NCBI GenBank assembly: GCA_937915825.1 | Contig: CALGGT010000083.1 | Coordinates: 1 to 16,960, forward strand | Source: an uncultured Eubacterium sp. | GTDB lineage: Bacteria > Bacillota > Clostridia > Lachnospirales > Lachnospiraceae | DNA: 16,960 nt | Reading direction: 5' to 3' | Shown: one piece after another, positions 6,432 to 13,749 of the stretch | Layout: each line of letters starts with the position of its first letter | Position numbering within the stretch: the first letter of the stretch is position 1 | Position numbers and translations under genes: made by a program | The notes under the pieces: model-generated | Database searches by the model: none | What the model was told of the DNA's origin: nothing | The model's input: the letters and a program-made list of their open reading frames with translations, nothing else

Positions 6432-7334
6432 ATGGAGAAACAACTTTTTACCAACACGACGATTCTTTCATGGTTAACGTATTTTTCCGAGAATACGGAA
6501 ATTGATCTGGAACATGTGAAGATTCTGGATATCACAAGAAAGAATAAGAACCTGATCCCTACGGTGGAAGTTCATCGGACGGTTTTGGTTTTTACCGAGG
6601 CCGGCGATAAGGATATTTTCTACAAAATGTGGGAAGTAGGTCTGGGGGATTGTGAGATTATTTATAACGAAGGATCGGAACCGGTGGGACAGATCAAGAG
6701 AAATAAAGTATCCGAAATGATCAACCGGGGGATCAACGCCTCGGCCGGCATGATCGTTTTAAATCCCAATGCCCGAAGTACTGTGAAGTTTGGGATGGAT
6801 AATAAGAAATTTGCTTCCGGTTCGGTCAAATACGTAGGATCCGAGATCCGATCCGTGATCTTATCGAAGATGCAGATCAACGATCATAAGAATTTTTGTA
6901 TTATTTCCGGAGAGTCCATTGCCGTGGAAACAGCCATGTTAAACGGAGACGGAACGGTGATCGCCGTGGAATACAAAGAGAGAGATCGCCAGACCTTGGA
7001 AGAGAATGTGAATCGTTTTGGAATTGAGAATATCACCATCGTGGATCATGTTGGGGAGGACACCATGAAAGATCTCCCGGTTCCGGATACAACCATGTTA
7101 GTGGCATCGGCCAGTATGGAACAGGAAATTGATTATTTATTGAAATGGAATCCCAACATGGAATTTGTGATCTATACGCTGGATTTTAAGGTGGCAGCGT
7201 CGATGCGGGATATTCTGGAGCAATTCCATATCTCCGACGTTACGGTGATCCAGATCGCGGTTTCCAAGCTTACATCGAAGAATGTATTTGAGAATCAGCC
7301 GGCTCCCTGGATCATCTCAGCAAGGGCGGAATAG
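6432..7334 (+). CDS. Degenerate CobL/CbiT-like SAM-methyltransferase-fold protein
   Basis: The 300-residue protein resembles the end of CbiE joined to CbiT, as in the cobalamin enzyme CobL. WEVGLGDCEIIYNEGSEPVG looks like a CbiE C-terminus. SEIRSVILSKMQI, then a strand and TVIAVEYKERDRQTLEENVNRFGIENITIV, resemble CbiT. CobL is usually near 400 residues, and here the CbiE SAM-binding front is missing. The CbiT glycine loop (normally like DIGAGSG) reads IISGESIAVE, so SAM binding and catalysis are doubtful. No other cobalamin genes are in the window. GGAGGT at 6419-6424 sets the start at 6432 rather than 6411. The gene ends the por operon just before a strong terminator, so a redox-linked or regulatory role is possible but unproven. 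Confidence 0.65.
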   Translation: MEKQLFTNTTILSWLTYFSENTEIDLEHVKILDITRKNKNLIPTVEVHRTVLVFTEAGDKDIFYKMWEVGLGDCEIIYNEGSEPVGQIKRNKVSEMINRGINASAGMIVLNPNARSTVKFGMDNKKFASGSVKYVGSEIRSVILSKMQINDHKNFCIISGESIAVETAMLNGDGTVIAVEYKERDRQTLEENVNRFGIENITIVDHVGEDTMKDLPVPDTTMLVASASMEQEIDYLLKWNPNMEFVIYTLDFKVAASMRDILEQFHISDVTVIQIAVSKLTSKNVFENQPAPWIISARAE

Positions 7335-7347
7335 AATCAAGAATCAG

Positions 7348-7384
7348 GCTGCCTGAAATCTCCGGATTTTAGGCGGCTTTTTTT
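7348..7384 (+). terminator. Strong Rho-independent terminator of the por operon
   Basis: GCTGCCTGAAATC (7348-7360) pairs with GATTTTAGGCGGC (7365-7377) over 13 positions with two G-U wobbles and a TCCG tetraloop. A run of seven T follows (7378-7384). It begins 13 bp after the methyltransferase-like gene's stop. Confidence 0.92.
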
Positions 7385-7393
7385 AAAAAGTTT

Positions 7394-7423
7394 ATACGAA
7401 TTGATACGAAATGATACGATTTT
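7394..7423 (+). repeat. Three tandem ATACGA decamers upstream of sbcD
   Basis: ATACGA recurs at 7394, 7404 and 7414, exactly one helical turn apart, with AATG/ATTG/TTTT between. The array overlaps the candidate sbcD promoter. Confidence 0.8.
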
Positions 7424-7428
7424 ATATG
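7401..7428 (+). promoter_or_regulatory. Possible sbcCD promoter
   Basis: TTGATA (7401-7406), a 16-bp spacer and TATATG (7423-7428) form a modest sigma-A-like promoter between the por terminator and sbcD. The match is weaker than the other promoters here, and the boxes are partly made of repeat sequence. Confidence 0.4.
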
Positions 7429-7445
7429 TGAAGTCAATAAGGAAG

Positions 7446-7483
7446 CACGACGGATGTGTGCCAACACGACGGACGTGTATGGG
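7446..7483 (+). repeat. 19-bp direct repeat in the sbcD leader
   Basis: Two adjacent 19-bp units start at 7446 and 7465. The first 14 positions agree at 13 (CACGACGGAYGTGT) and the last 5 diverge. Each unit also holds a short inverted repeat (ACACG...CGTGT in the second). Confidence 0.7.
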
Positions 7484-7508
7484 TCTTACAAGAGGAAGGA
7501 GTAGAGGT

Positions 7509-8666
7509 ATGAAGTTGTTGCATACGGCGGATTGGCACCTGGGGATGACGGTTCGACGAAGGGGGACATATCTGGAAGATCAAAGATACGCGCTGGAACA
7601 GATTGGAAGAATTGCCAGAGAAGAACAGGTGGATGGGATCCTTTTGGCGGGAGATGTGTTTGATCGGGGAGTTGCGCCCAAGGATGCGCTGGCATTGTAC
7701 GATGAGACCATGACCCGTTTTTGTCTGGAGTGGAAGATCCCGGTGTATGTCATCGCCGGAAATCATGATGGCGCGGAGCGCCTGTCTCAGTGCAATGAGT
7801 TATTAAAAGTGGGAGGTCTCTACGTGGTAGGAGCTCTCTCGGAAGAGGTGGCTGTGGTCCGGGGGACGGATTGTGATATTTATATGCTTCCCTGGATCAC
7901 CACCGATAAAGTAAAAAGCGTATATCCGGAAGAGGCGGAGGAAGTTCAATCCATGGAAGACGCCTATCGGGTGGTGTTAAGACATTACAGGGAAGCCTTT
8001 GAAGAAGGAAAGAAAAACGTGCTGTTGGCACATGCCTTTATTGTAAATGCTGACACTTCCGTTAGTGACCGGGCCGCGGAGGTTGGCCAGGCTACCATGG
8101 TGGGGTCTTATGTATTTGATGCTTTTGATTATGTGGCGTTGGGGCACCTTCATGGTCCCCAGGATATCCGTGAGAATCTTCGTTACGCGGGGACGCCTAT
8201 GCCCTATGCCTTTGGGAAAGAAGAAAAGCAGGAAAAAAGCGTGACCATTCTGGATACGGATACGATGACGAGAAAAATCTGTCCCCTATCCTTGCTCCAC
8301 CAGAGACGGACCTTGACCGGGACCTATGAGGAATTGAAGGAAATGCAGCTGGAGGAGGAGATTCAGGAAGGATACGTTCGCCTGGAGGTAACGGATTGTT
8401 ACGTGGGGCTGGAAAAAATATCATTCCTGGAAACGAGATTCCCCAACCTTTTGGAGATCAGTAGCCTGGATGCGGAGGGGGAGACGGGAAACATTACCAT
8501 GACCATGGAGGAATTGGAAGATGTGCAAGAAGATCCGGACGTATTATTTACCCGGTTTTGTGAGGATCAAAACAAGAGAAAACCCGGCGCCCATGAGATG
8601 GAATTGTTTCAAAAAGCGGTCCGGGAATACGAACGTAGAATGGTGGAAGGAGGAGATGAGGGATGA
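7509..8666 (+). CDS. sbcD: Exonuclease SbcD (Mre11-type nuclease subunit)
   Basis: This is the manganese-dependent phosphoesterase that, with SbcC, cuts DNA hairpins and processes blocked double-strand ends. The 385-residue protein has all the expected metal and catalytic motifs: LLHTADWHLG near the N-terminus, LLAGDVFDRG, IAGNHDGAERL, LLAHAFIVNA, ALGHLHGPQ, then the capping motif YAGTPMPYAFGKEE. The start at 7509 is set by GGAAGGAG (7494-7501); an in-frame extension to 7401 would cover the repeats and has no homologous look. The stop overlaps sbcC by 4 bp. A 16-codon open frame (7454-7504) ends 4 bp before this start. Confidence 0.95.
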   Translation: MKLLHTADWHLGMTVRRRGTYLEDQRYALEQIGRIAREEQVDGILLAGDVFDRGVAPKDALALYDETMTRFCLEWKIPVYVIAGNHDGAERLSQCNELLKVGGLYVVGALSEEVAVVRGTDCDIYMLPWITTDKVKSVYPEEAEEVQSMEDAYRVVLRHYREAFEEGKKNVLLAHAFIVNADTSVSDRAAEVGQATMVGSYVFDAFDYVALGHLHGPQDIRENLRYAGTPMPYAFGKEEKQEKSVTILDTDTMTRKICPLSLLHQRRTLTGTYEELKEMQLEEEIQEGYVRLEVTDCYVGLEKISFLETRFPNLLEISSLDAEGETGNITMTMEELEDVQEDPDVLFTRFCEDQNKRKPGAHEMELFQKAVREYERRMVEGGDEG

Positions 8667-11296
8667 AACCGATCCGATTGGAATTTCAGGCGTTTGGCCC
8701 CTATGAGGGAAGAGAAGTGGTGGATTTTGATGCATTGCGTAAGAACGGCCTTTTCTTAATATGTGGAAAAACCGGCATCGGCAAGACCATGATCTTAGAC
8801 GCTATGACCTTTGCCCTTTACGGGAAAAGCAGTGGAAAGGGACGGGATGATTTTGCTAGTTTACGTTGTGAGCATGTAGAAGATGCGCCCAGCGAGACGG
8901 AATTTACCTTTGAGAATGAGGGAAAGGTGTATCAATTTCGTCGAACCTATCGTAAGATGCGAAAGAATTTTAAAGAAGAATATTTTCTTGGCTGTCAGCG
9001 GGAAGACGGGGTTTTTGATCCCCTGTTTGAGAATCCTCGCGCCAAGGATCTGAATCAGAAGGCGGAGGAGATCGTAGGACTTAGCTACGATCAATTTCGT
9101 CAGGTTATGATCTTGCCCCAGGGGCAATTTGAACGGCTTCTCACCTCCGGTTCCGGGGAGAAAGAGGAGATCCTTTCAGATATTTTTAACGTTTACAAGT
9201 GGAAAGAGATCGCGGAAATCTATCGTGAGGAAGCAGAGGAACGATATCAGACATGCAAGAATAAACGAATGGAATGGGAGACGCTTCTTGCTGCCACCGG
9301 CTGCGAGAATATGGAGGAATTGCAGGAAACGATCCAAAGGCTTACGAAAGGAATGGAGGATCTTTCCGGTCAGGAGGAAGAATTTAAGAAACGAGAACAG
9401 ACACTTAAAGCACAGCGGGACATGTATCAGCGCTTTCAGGATCTGCATCAGAAGGAACAAGATTATCAACGTCATATTTTACAAGAAACAAGGATCCAAG
9501 AACAAAGAGAGCGCATGAGGATTGCCCGGAAAGCGGAATCTTTGCGAGAATTTCTGGATGAAAGTGAACGGACGGCAAGGGACTACCATAACAATGTGGA
9601 AAAACTGAGAAACGTAGAAGAAGAGTATGGGTTGAAAAAAAGCCTTTATGAGAAGGAAGAAAAGAATTGGAAGATGCTTTTGGAGAAAGAGTCCGAGATG
9701 GAAAACCTTCAGAAGGAACAGGTAACTCTGGAGCAAAAGAGAGAAGGATATGAGAAGCTAGAAGAACGTTTGCGAGCCTGGAATCTGGCTAAAAAGGAAG
9801 AAGAAATCCGTAAAAACGCGTTGAAAGAGGCACGGAAGAAGAAGGAAAGTTTGGACGCAGAGATTGCCAGATGGAATGAGATCCGAGAGCAAAAAGAGCA
9901 GGAAAAGAAGCACCTATGGGATCAATATCTAACGGGGATTCCCGGAATTTTAGCGAAGGGGCTGAAAGAAGGGGACACATGCCCGGTGTGTGGAAGCGTG
10001 CATCATCCGAAGAAAGCGGAGATTACAGAGAAACACGTTTCGACGGAAGAGGTGGATGAGAAGGAAAAAGAACTTCAGAAGGTTATCAAACAGATCAAAG
10101 TGAATATGGAACAAAGAGCTCGTGTGGAAAAAGAAGTTGAGAAGGCACAGAATGAATTCACTTTAAAACACAATGAAACAATGGAAAAGAAAGGGGAATG
10201 GGAAGAAAGCCAGAACAATAAGGAGGAAGGAATCGATTCGTTACAGGAATTGGAGAAGGCGATCCGGGAAATCTTAGAGAATGTGGCGGAATTTAAAAGA
10301 GCGAAAGAACAGGGGGAAAACCGGCTTCATCAGGCGAAAAGCGAATGGGATCTCAAAGAGGGGGAGAAGAAGAACCAGAGTCTTGTTGTGGAGACAGTTC
10401 AAAAACAGGAGGAGGAAGCAAATCGAAGATTTCAGGAAGAAATGAAACAAAGCATTTTTCAAGAAAAGGAAGAGGTAAAGAAAGCTTTGCTTTCTTCGGA
10501 AGAACAGTCCCAACTTCAGAATGAGATCAATCGCTATGAGGCGTTAAAACAAGAAAAAGAAAAGGAATGGGAGAAAGCCAAAAAAGCCTTAAAGGAGGAA
10601 GAGGAGCCAGAAGAAGAGGAATTAAGAAAAAAGGAACAGGAATGGAATCAGGAGTGGGAGGCTTACATTGCGAAGAAAGCCAACCAGGAGAAAGAGATTC
10701 AGAATTTATCAACGCAATATCAAAAACTAAGTCAGATGTCCGAAGGATTACAGGAGCAATTGGAAGAGGCTGAGGAGGATCAAAGATTTGCGAAAAATAT
10801 GTGCGGACAAACCGGAATCGGCTTGCAAAGATATGTACTGGGAATCATGTTTAATTCGGTGATCGCGGCGGCCAATCAAATGCTAAAGATGGTTCATGAC
10901 GGAAGATACCTTTTATATCGAACGGAAGATAAGGTGATGGGGAACAAGCGCGGACTGGATCTTTTTGTAAGAGACCAACGGTATAACGAGGGCCGCTCGG
11001 TACAGACCTTATCCGGCGGTGAGAAATTCCTGGTATCCCTGGCTCTATCCATTGGAATGTCTACCATTGCCCAAAGAAGTGGGATTAAAATCGATGCTTT
11101 ATTTATTGATGAAGGCTTTGGTTCCCTGGATGAAAATTCCATCGAAGATGCCATGAATGTACTGCAAAGTATGAAAGACGCCAATGGTGTGGTAGGGATT
11201 ATTTCTCATGTTTCGATTCTCAGAGATCGGATCCCTACCAAACTATTGGTTGAAAAAACTGCCCAGGGAAGTCGGATTTTATACAGCATCGGGTAA
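8663..11296 (+). CDS. sbcC: Exonuclease SbcC (Rad50-type ATPase subunit)
   Basis: This SMC-like ATPase partners SbcD at double-strand DNA ends. The Walker A loop is at residues 35-42 (GKTGIGKT, with Thr rather than the usual Ser after Lys). Two long charged coiled-coil arms flank a zinc hook, CPVC, at residues 440-443. The ABC signature TLSGGEKFLVSLALS lies near residue 782, Walker B ALFIDEGFGSLD near 812, and the H-loop follows at GIISHVS. At 877 residues it is shorter than the roughly 1,050-residue E. coli protein, but every functional element is present. The shortening is in the coils. The ATG overlaps the sbcD stop, with AAGGAGGAG upstream. The stop lies only 15 bp from the convergent aldo/keto reductase gene, with no clear terminator between them. 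Confidence 0.95.
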   Translation: MKPIRLEFQAFGPYEGREVVDFDALRKNGLFLICGKTGIGKTMILDAMTFALYGKSSGKGRDDFASLRCEHVEDAPSETEFTFENEGKVYQFRRTYRKMRKNFKEEYFLGCQREDGVFDPLFENPRAKDLNQKAEEIVGLSYDQFRQVMILPQGQFERLLTSGSGEKEEILSDIFNVYKWKEIAEIYREEAEERYQTCKNKRMEWETLLAATGCENMEELQETIQRLTKGMEDLSGQEEEFKKREQTLKAQRDMYQRFQDLHQKEQDYQRHILQETRIQEQRERMRIARKAESLREFLDESERTARDYHNNVEKLRNVEEEYGLKKSLYEKEEKNWKMLLEKESEMENLQKEQVTLEQKREGYEKLEERLRAWNLAKKEEEIRKNALKEARKKKESLDAEIARWNEIREQKEQEKKHLWDQYLTGIPGILAKGLKEGDTCPVCGSVHHPKKAEITEKHVSTEEVDEKEKELQKVIKQIKVNMEQRARVEKEVEKAQNEFTLKHNETMEKKGEWEESQNNKEEGIDSLQELEKAIREILENVAEFKRAKEQGENRLHQAKSEWDLKEGEKKNQSLVVETVQKQEEEANRRFQEEMKQSIFQEKEEVKKALLSSEEQSQLQNEINRYEALKQEKEKEWEKAKKALKEEEEPEEEELRKKEQEWNQEWEAYIAKKANQEKEIQNLSTQYQKLSQMSEGLQEQLEEAEEDQRFAKNMCGQTGIGLQRYVLGIMFNSVIAAANQMLKMVHDGRYLLYRTEDKVMGNKRGLDLFVRDQRYNEGRSVQTLSGGEKFLVSLALSIGMSTIAQRSGIKIDALFIDEGFGSLDENSIEDAMNVLQSMKDANGVVGIISHVSILRDRIPTKLLVEKTAQGSRILYSIG

Positions 11297-11311
11297 GCGT
11301 TCTCAGTTGGC

Positions 11312-12427
11312 TCAGGTGTCTAAAACTGCGGATGCTTCCGCGATCAATTGAATGATGGGTAAATGCTGAGGACAAATTCCTTCGCATTGACTACAGGCAA
11401 TGCAATCCGCCGCTCTTCCGGAATGACCAATTAGACTGTTGTAGAAAAATGAAGGGCGGTTGTCATTCGGGAATTTACGCTTGGTATTGATGGCGTTGAA
11501 AATATCCGGGATGGAAATGTTCGAAGGACATCCATCCACACAATAACGACAGGATGTGCAGGGGATCAAAGGTGTATCCAACATTTTCTTAACAACGGTT
11601 TGAATCACTTCTTTCTCATGTTGGGAAAGAGGCGCAAAGTTGGTAAAGGTTTTTATGTTATCCTGCATCTGATCCTCAGTGGACATGCCGCTTAAGATGG
11701 TGGCGATCCCCGGAAGACTGCCTACGAAACGTAAAGCCCAGGAAGCTACCGAGTCATGGGGGCGTTCCTTCTTATAAATGGCCTCCAGATCCGGTGCCAT
11801 GTTGGCTAACGTTCCGCCCTTCACCGGTTCCATAATGATCATGGGAATATTCCGGGCGTGCAGGATCTCGTAGAGCTCGCCGGAACAAACAATCTTATTA
11901 TCCCAGTCGGCGTAATTTAATTGGATCTGGACGAATTCCACTTCCGGGTGGTCGTCCAAAACCTTTCTAAGAAGGTCCGGGGTTCCATGAAAGGAGAATC
12001 CCATATGTTTGATCTTACCTTCTTTTTTCTTTTCCAGTGCCCAGTTGAAACAGTCCATTTTTTCGTAGGTTTCATAGTTGGAGCCGTCCTCCAGACTGTG
12101 GAGAAGATATAGGTCAAAATACTCCAGTCCCGTTCGCTCCAGCTGTTCGTCTAAAATCCGATCCCGATCGGCTAATTCCTGAAGGGACCAGGCTGGGAGC
12201 TTGGTTGTGACGGTAAAGCTTTCTCTGGGATACCTTTTGGTTAAGGCTTCTTTTACAGCTCGCTCCGAGTCGCCACCGTGGTAAACATAAGCGGTATCAA
12301 AATAATTCATGCCGCTGGCCATGTAGGCGTCGACCATCTTACAAAGTTGTTCCATATCGATGTTGCCGTCTTTCTCCGGAAGACGCATTAACCCAAACCC
12401 CAATTTAGGCATTGTTGCTACATCCAT
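11312..12427 (-). CDS. Aldo/keto reductase with C-terminal 2x[4Fe-4S] domain
   Basis: The 371-residue protein joins an aldo/keto reductase barrel to a ferredoxin-like domain. The barrel tetrad is visible: Asp44 and Tyr49 in YFDTAYVYHGG, Lys76 in VTTKLP, and His110 in YLLHS. The C-terminal part has CTSCRYCVDGCPSNISIPDIF and CIACSQCEGICPQHLPI, each a [4Fe-4S] site. Such fusions are common in anaerobes and are thought to exchange electrons with ferredoxin, though the physiological substrate is rarely known. The start at 12427 is supported by AAAGGAGGT on the minus strand (12434-12442). It is transcribed alone from its own promoter, with a candidate operator shared with the por operon. That hints at joint redox control. 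Confidence 0.92.
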   Translation of the reverse strand: MDVATMPKLGFGLMRLPEKDGNIDMEQLCKMVDAYMASGMNYFDTAYVYHGGDSERAVKEALTKRYPRESFTVTTKLPAWSLQELADRDRILDEQLERTGLEYFDLYLLHSLEDGSNYETYEKMDCFNWALEKKKEGKIKHMGFSFHGTPDLLRKVLDDHPEVEFVQIQLNYADWDNKIVCSGELYEILHARNIPMIIMEPVKGGTLANMAPDLEAIYKKERPHDSVASWALRFVGSLPGIATILSGMSTEDQMQDNIKTFTNFAPLSQHEKEVIQTVVKKMLDTPLIPCTSCRYCVDGCPSNISIPDIFNAINTKRKFPNDNRPSFFYNSLIGHSGRAADCIACSQCEGICPQHLPIIQLIAEASAVLDT

Positions 12428-12459
12428 GGGATTACCTCCTTTATGAAATTTGAGAGTCT

Positions 12460-12472
12460 GATTGAATCAATC
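12460..12472 (-). promoter_or_regulatory. Candidate operator dyad GATTGA-N-TCAATC
   Basis: A perfect 6-1-6 inverted repeat lies between the -10 box and the ribosome-binding site of the aldo/keto reductase gene, at roughly +9 to +20. Its core TTGAATCAAT (12462-12471) is identical to the 10-mer in the por leader, at nearly the same distance from the -10 box. Confidence 0.45.
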
Positions 12473-12486
12473 GTTTTGCTCTTTTC

Positions 12487-12515
12487 ATTATACTGTATAC
12501 GAGGATAGAATGCAA
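12487..12515 (-). promoter_or_regulatory. Promoter of the aldo/keto reductase gene
   Basis: On the minus strand, TTGCAT (12510-12515), a 17-bp spacer and a perfect TATAAT (12487-12492) form a good sigma-A promoter. Transcription should start near 12480. This sits in the 111-bp gap between the two minus-strand transcription units. No convincing terminator for the upstream LRR gene is visible in that gap. Confidence 0.75.
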
Positions 12516-12538
12516 TGCAACTTCCTAATATCATCTGA

Positions 12539-13735
12539 TTACTTTGTTCTAACAGTAGTTTTTCCAAAGAAACGGCTATTCCCATAAGATGTATGATCAT
12601 CTTCACTTCCGTATATATTCCAATATTTTAATCTTATATAGTATTTTTTGTTTGATTTAAGATTTGGAATCGTTACATCGACATAATTCCTGCTTTTATC
12701 CTTTTTATAGTGCTTTGTGTGCCCTTTCAGTGATATCCGTTCTTTAGAGGATGTGTTCTTGGGCGTCAACGCCTGTAGTTTACCATTATTCTCGTAAATA
12801 CCATAACTCTCTTCATCCGAATGATCTTTCTTCGTTGAATAATATACTAATAATTCGGATGCATTAAAATTTGTGCATTTGATTTGAATGGACTTTTTCT
12901 TTCCGCTAACACTCACTTTCGCATATTGTGCGAATCTTTTCTGATCCTTAGCTTGTGATTTTCCATCTCTCCAAAGCTTATTTATGCCGTTTGAGCTATT
13001 CTTTTTCTCACTCCATCCAATAAAGGTAAAGCCTTTCTTTTTGGCTTTTGGCAGAAGAGGATTCGTGCCATAAATATGTGTCGTAACTTTTTGGCCAGTC
13101 ACTTTTCCACCATTCGAAACAAGATCCAGTTTTAACTTTTTTGCCTTTCCAAGCATCTTTTCATTTGTGCCAACTTTTGAAGCCTTTTTGCCATTTACGT
13201 AGTATTTATATCCCATGTATGACACATCGATTTTTCTTGGTGCCTGAATGTTTGCCGATGAATTATTTACGATTTTTCTTAAATCGCTGCAATCTGCAAA
13301 AACATCTGCCCCCACTTGTTTAACATTTTCCGGAATTGTAATCTCTTCTAGATAATCGCATCCTTTAAATGCTCTTTTTCCGATGCTTTCTAGTGAGTCT
13401 GGTAAAGATACACTTTTTAAAGAACTTGAAACAAAAACTCCATCAGCGATACCGGTTATACCCTCATCGATAACCAAATCGCCCATCACATTAAAGCGTG
13501 CCTCTGTAATCACACCTTTACCGTAAATAACAGTCTTGTATTTATCGTTGCCATATTCTTCGATATATTTGTAGACATTTTCTCCCACTTTTTCGGGTTC
13601 GCTTTTTTTCATGCTTTTTGTAGTTGAATTTATGGTGGCAGCATCAATATTAGAATTTGGCAGGATGGTAATGCCTAGGCATTGTACACAAATGGTAAAT
13701 GTTAATATTACTGATATTATCGTTTTTCTATTCAT
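12539..13735 (-). CDS. Secreted leucine-rich-repeat surface protein
   Basis: This is a 398-residue exported protein. Residues 1-33 form a signal peptide (MNRKTIISVILTFTICV..., probable cleavage near IDAAT). Residues about 70-160 hold BspA/LRR_5-type repeats, for example LKSVSLPDSLESIGKRAFKG and LEEITIPENVKQVGADVFAD. Residues about 210-245 look like an InlB/Flg_new beta repeat (LLPKAKKKGFTFIGW), and the rest is a lysine-rich fibronectin-III-like domain. No LPXTG anchor or membrane tail is seen, so it is probably released or held non-covalently. BspA-type repeats usually bind other proteins. It follows the helveticin-like gene by 14 bp, with AAAGGTG before its ATG, so both share one transcript. 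Composition is AT-richer than that of the flanking housekeeping genes. Confidence 0.8.
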   Translation of the reverse strand: MNRKTIISVILTFTICVQCLGITILPNSNIDAATINSTTKSMKKSEPEKVGENVYKYIEEYGNDKYKTVIYGKGVITEARFNVMGDLVIDEGITGIADGVFVSSSLKSVSLPDSLESIGKRAFKGCDYLEEITIPENVKQVGADVFADCSDLRKIVNNSSANIQAPRKIDVSYMGYKYYVNGKKASKVGTNEKMLGKAKKLKLDLVSNGGKVTGQKVTTHIYGTNPLLPKAKKKGFTFIGWSEKKNSSNGINKLWRDGKSQAKDQKRFAQYAKVSVSGKKKSIQIKCTNFNASELLVYYSTKKDHSDEESYGIYENNGKLQALTPKNTSSKERISLKGHTKHYKKDKSRNYVDVTIPNLKSNKKYYIRLKYWNIYGSEDDHTSYGNSRFFGKTTVRTK

Positions 13736-13749
13736 TCTTCCTCACCTTT

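Noticed and set aside
6432..7334. True cobalamin-pathway CobL (precorrin-6Y methyltransferase)
   Set aside because: The SAM-binding glycine loop and the CbiE N-terminal part are missing, and no cobalamin genes are nearby.
7401..7508. Longer SbcD N-terminus starting at 7401
   Set aside because: The extra 36 residues run through the decamer and 19-bp repeats, lack a ribosome-binding site, and precede the canonical MKLLHTADWHLG start.
11336..11349. Small hairpin GCGGA-TGCT-TCCGC as a terminator
   Set aside because: It lies inside the aldo/keto reductase coding region, has only five pairs, and is followed by no real T run on the plus strand and only a short one on the minus strand.
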